64,000 bases of DNA, taken from Neobacillus niacini. Its GTDB lineage: Bacteria > Bacillota > Bacilli > Bacillales > Cytobacillaceae. The DNA is taken from positions 431,823-495,822 of the forward strand of contig NZ_JAMBOB010000005.1 in assembly GCF_023715415.1 (NCBI RefSeq), in the 5' to 3' direction. Made by a program: the position numbers and the translations under genes. The notes beneath the pieces are model-generated. The model was not told where the DNA came from, made no database searches, and saw only the letters and a list, made by a program, of their open reading frames with translations. Each line of letters starts with the position of its first letter. Positions within the stretch are counted from its first letter, which is position 1. This document shows, one piece after another, positions 62,586 to 64,000 of the stretch.

Positions 62586-63377
62586 GTGAAAAAGATTAAA
62601 GTTTGTGTCGTGGATGATAATAGGGAGTTAGTTGGATTATTAGAGGACTATATTTCTTCCCAAGATGATATGGAAATTGCGGGTATTGCTCATAATGGTC
62701 AGGATTGTTTAGAACTTCTTGAATCAACGGATACGGATGTACTCGTTTTAGATATTATTATGCCTCATCTAGATGGTTTAGCTGTCCTTGAACGTTTAAG
62801 AGAGCTTAAAAAGGGTGCAATTCCTAATGTTATTATGTTGACTGCATTTGGACAAGAAGACGTTACAAAGAAGGCAGTTGAGCTTGGTGCCTCTTATTTT
62901 ATTTTAAAACCTTTTGATATGGAGAATTTAGGTAACCATATCCGTCAAGTAAGCGGTAAAACCAGTCAGGTAAGCAGAAAGGCGCCTTCTGGAAATTATC
63001 GTTCGCACACTGAAAATAAACCAAGAAATCTAGATGCTAGCATTACAAGTATTATCCATGAAATTGGTGTCCCTGCGCATATAAAGGGATATTTATATTT
63101 ACGTGAAGCAATCTCAATGGTTTATAACGATATTGAATTACTCGGTTCTATTACGAAGGTCTTATACCCTGATATTGCTAAGAAATATAACACGACTGCA
63201 AGCCGAGTGGAACGCGCTATCCGCCATGCGATAGAAGTAGCTTGGAGCCGTGGAAACATTGATTCTATTTCCTCTCTATTCGGCTATACAGTTAGCATGT
63301 CAAAGGCTAAACCTACAAACTCAGAGTTTATTGCGATGGTTGCAGATAAACTTCGCTTAGAGCATAAGGCCTCTTGA
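62586..63377 (+). CDS. spo0A: Stage 0 sporulation master regulator Spo0A
   Basis: 263-residue response regulator that commits the cell to sporulation. Receiver: [12 protein letters not shown], phosphoacceptor in [40 protein letters not shown] and [14 protein letters not shown]-binding domain is nearly invariant: [20 protein letters not shown] ... [18 protein letters not shown] ... FGYTVS. GTG start after GAGGAGG. Autoregulated through the 0A boxes upstream. Confidence 0.98.
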   Translation: MKKIKVCVVDDNRELVGLLEDYISSQDDMEIAGIAHNGQDCLELLESTDTDVLVLDIIMPHLDGLAVLERLRELKKGAIPNVIMLTAFGQEDVTKKAVELGASYFILKPFDMENLGNHIRQVSGKTSQVSRKAPSGNYRSHTENKPRNLDASITSIIHEIGVPAHIKGYLYLREAISMVYNDIELLGSITKVLYPDIAKKYNTTASRVERAIRHAIEVAWSRGNIDSISSLFGYTVSMSKAKPTNSEFIAMVADKLRLEHKAS

Positions 63378-63472
63378 AGGGAAACGGAATAAGGGTTTAA
63401 AAGTTATTTTTTGCCAACCAATTATTTCACCTTAATATTCTGATTTAAAACCAACAAAATTTTACCATCTCA

Positions 63473-63503
63473 CCCAATAAATCAATTGATTTGTTGGGTT
63501 TTG
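63473..63503 (+). terminator. Terminator of spo0A
   Basis: 12-bp stem CCCAATAAATCA (63473-63484) / TGATTTGTTGGG (63487-63498), one G-U, followed by TTTTG. Confidence 0.8.
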
Positions 63504-63586
63504 TATTTGTTGGGATGATTAGGTTTTTGGTACACTTCTTGCATATTAATTAGATGCCTTTTTTAAATTTCAATATGAAGGAGGAA

Positions 63587-63706
63587 ATGATTGTTTGGGT
63601 TTTTACTTATTATGTAAAAGTAAGCATCCAAATATTTGAGTTTGAAAATAGGGATGAGGCAAAAGCGAGGTATGATAAATTAGAAGGCTGTAGAATCTTA
63701 TCATAG
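63587..63706 (+). CDS. Small hypothetical protein
   Basis: A 39-codon frame, ATGATTGTTTGGG start, reading IVWVFTYYVKVSIQIFEFEN then a charged helix RDEAKARYDKLEGCRILS. AAGGAGG precedes the ATG with only 2-3 bases spacing, which is short. I do not recognise it. The amphipathic plan and good frame make it a plausible small gene, not proven. Confidence 0.45.
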   Translation: MIVWVFTYYVKVSIQIFEFENRDEAKARYDKLEGCRILS

Positions 63707-63775
63707 GTCATTTATTATAATGACATTGAAAAGGTACTGGTGTAATCATAAGGTTACTAGGTCATTCCAAGGGAG

Positions 63776-63807
63776 AAAGGCGGGGTAATTGCAGTGCCGC
63801 GCCTTTT
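63776..63807 (+). terminator. Terminator-like hairpin at the group II intron boundary
   Basis: AAAGGCG (63776-63782) pairs with CGCCTTT (63800-63806), followed by T. It directly abuts the putative intron 5' end at 63808, the kind of target used by group IIC introns. Confidence 0.55.
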
Positions 63808-64000
63808 GTGCGCTTGGCAGCGCTTCGCTTAATGGGTGAAAGTCCCTAACATGCCGTTGTGGCGGAAATGTACAGCTGACAGGTAGTGCGAGTATCGTGA
63901 GATTTCGTGCGGAGGACTTGAAGGCAAAACTCGGAACAGGTGGCTGAAACCATGTTGGCTGATAAGATGGGATAACCTTACAAAAGATGGGGATGTCCAA
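63808..64000 (+). mobile_element. 5' part of a probable group II intron, cut by window edge
   Basis: From GTGCGC (63808; group II introns start GUGYG) the sequence is GC-richer and highly structured, with GGGTGAAAGTCCC (about 63834-63846), typical of domain I, and GGTGGCTGAAACCATG further on. No coding frame is credible here on either strand. The reverse transcriptase and the catalytic domain V would lie beyond the window. The hairpin just upstream suggests class C, but the class is uncertain. Confidence 0.65.

Noticed and set aside
63746..64000. Minus-strand frame at the right edge
   Set aside because: It runs through the structured group II intron RNA region and reads low-complexity, Pro/Ser-rich sequence without similarity to a known protein.

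Overview
This window is chromosomal DNA of an endospore-forming member of the Bacillaceae. It is low-GC, with Bacillus-type ribosome binding sites and frequent TTG/GTG starts. The backbone gene order is that of the comG to spo0A segment of Bacillus subtilis: comG, yqzE, yqhG/H, gcvT-PA-PB, yqhL, lipM, yqhO, yqhP, yqhR, yqhT, efp, spoIIIAA-AH, accBC, yqhY, nusB, folD, xseAB, ispA, dxs, yqxC, ahrC, recN, spoIVB, spo0A. I cannot name the species.

Layout. 1-3.8 kb: end of the competence pseudopilus operon. 3.85-6.3 kb (minus): yqhG and an SNF2 helicase. 6.4-10.7 kb: tandem glycine riboswitch and glycine cleavage operon. 10.8-12.2 kb: rhodanese-like YqhL and LipM. 12.2-29.1 kb: an accessory island where mntR would be expected. 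It holds tandem repeats, an SRPBCC protein, a class II ribonucleotide reductase gene (nrdJ) split by two group I introns, a free-standing HNH endonuclease followed by a decayed nrdJ scrap, chromate and copper handling genes (chrA, a CcdA-like protein, copZ, copA, a two-component system, an HMA/TauE-SafE/cupredoxin fusion) and splB. 29.1-33.0 kb: backbone again, without yqhQ and aroQ.

33.06-43.1 kb is a second accessory block between efp and spoIIIAA. It starts with a GC-rich inverted-repeat element. A PCYCGC-type lipoprotein gene follows, in which an in-frame UGA stands where the family has the first cysteine of a CxxC. A short stem-loop with the geometry of a bacterial SECIS element lies 21 nt downstream, so this is a candidate selenoprotein with a UxxC motif. 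Next come a membrane-anchored dihaem cytochrome c and a complete System I cytochrome c maturation cluster (ccmE, F, H, an I-like gene, A, B, C, D-like, G) with two unrecognised membrane proteins. System I is unusual in Bacillaceae, which normally use ResB/ResC. The CcmE carries a CxxxY haem-binding motif instead of HxxxY.

43.2-63.4 kb is sporulation and housekeeping backbone, with a clear sigma-E promoter before spoIIIAA and a sigma-H promoter with 0A boxes before spo0A. After spo0A there is a small ORF, a terminator-like hairpin and what looks like the 5' end of a group II intron cut off by the window edge.

How the genes fit together: the ccm cluster would attach haem to the neighbouring cytochrome. 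The PCYCGC lipoprotein is a thiol/selenol protein outside the membrane and may serve that cytochrome or metal handling. The copper genes form one likely CsoR-controlled unit. The nrdJ region records repeated visits by homing introns.
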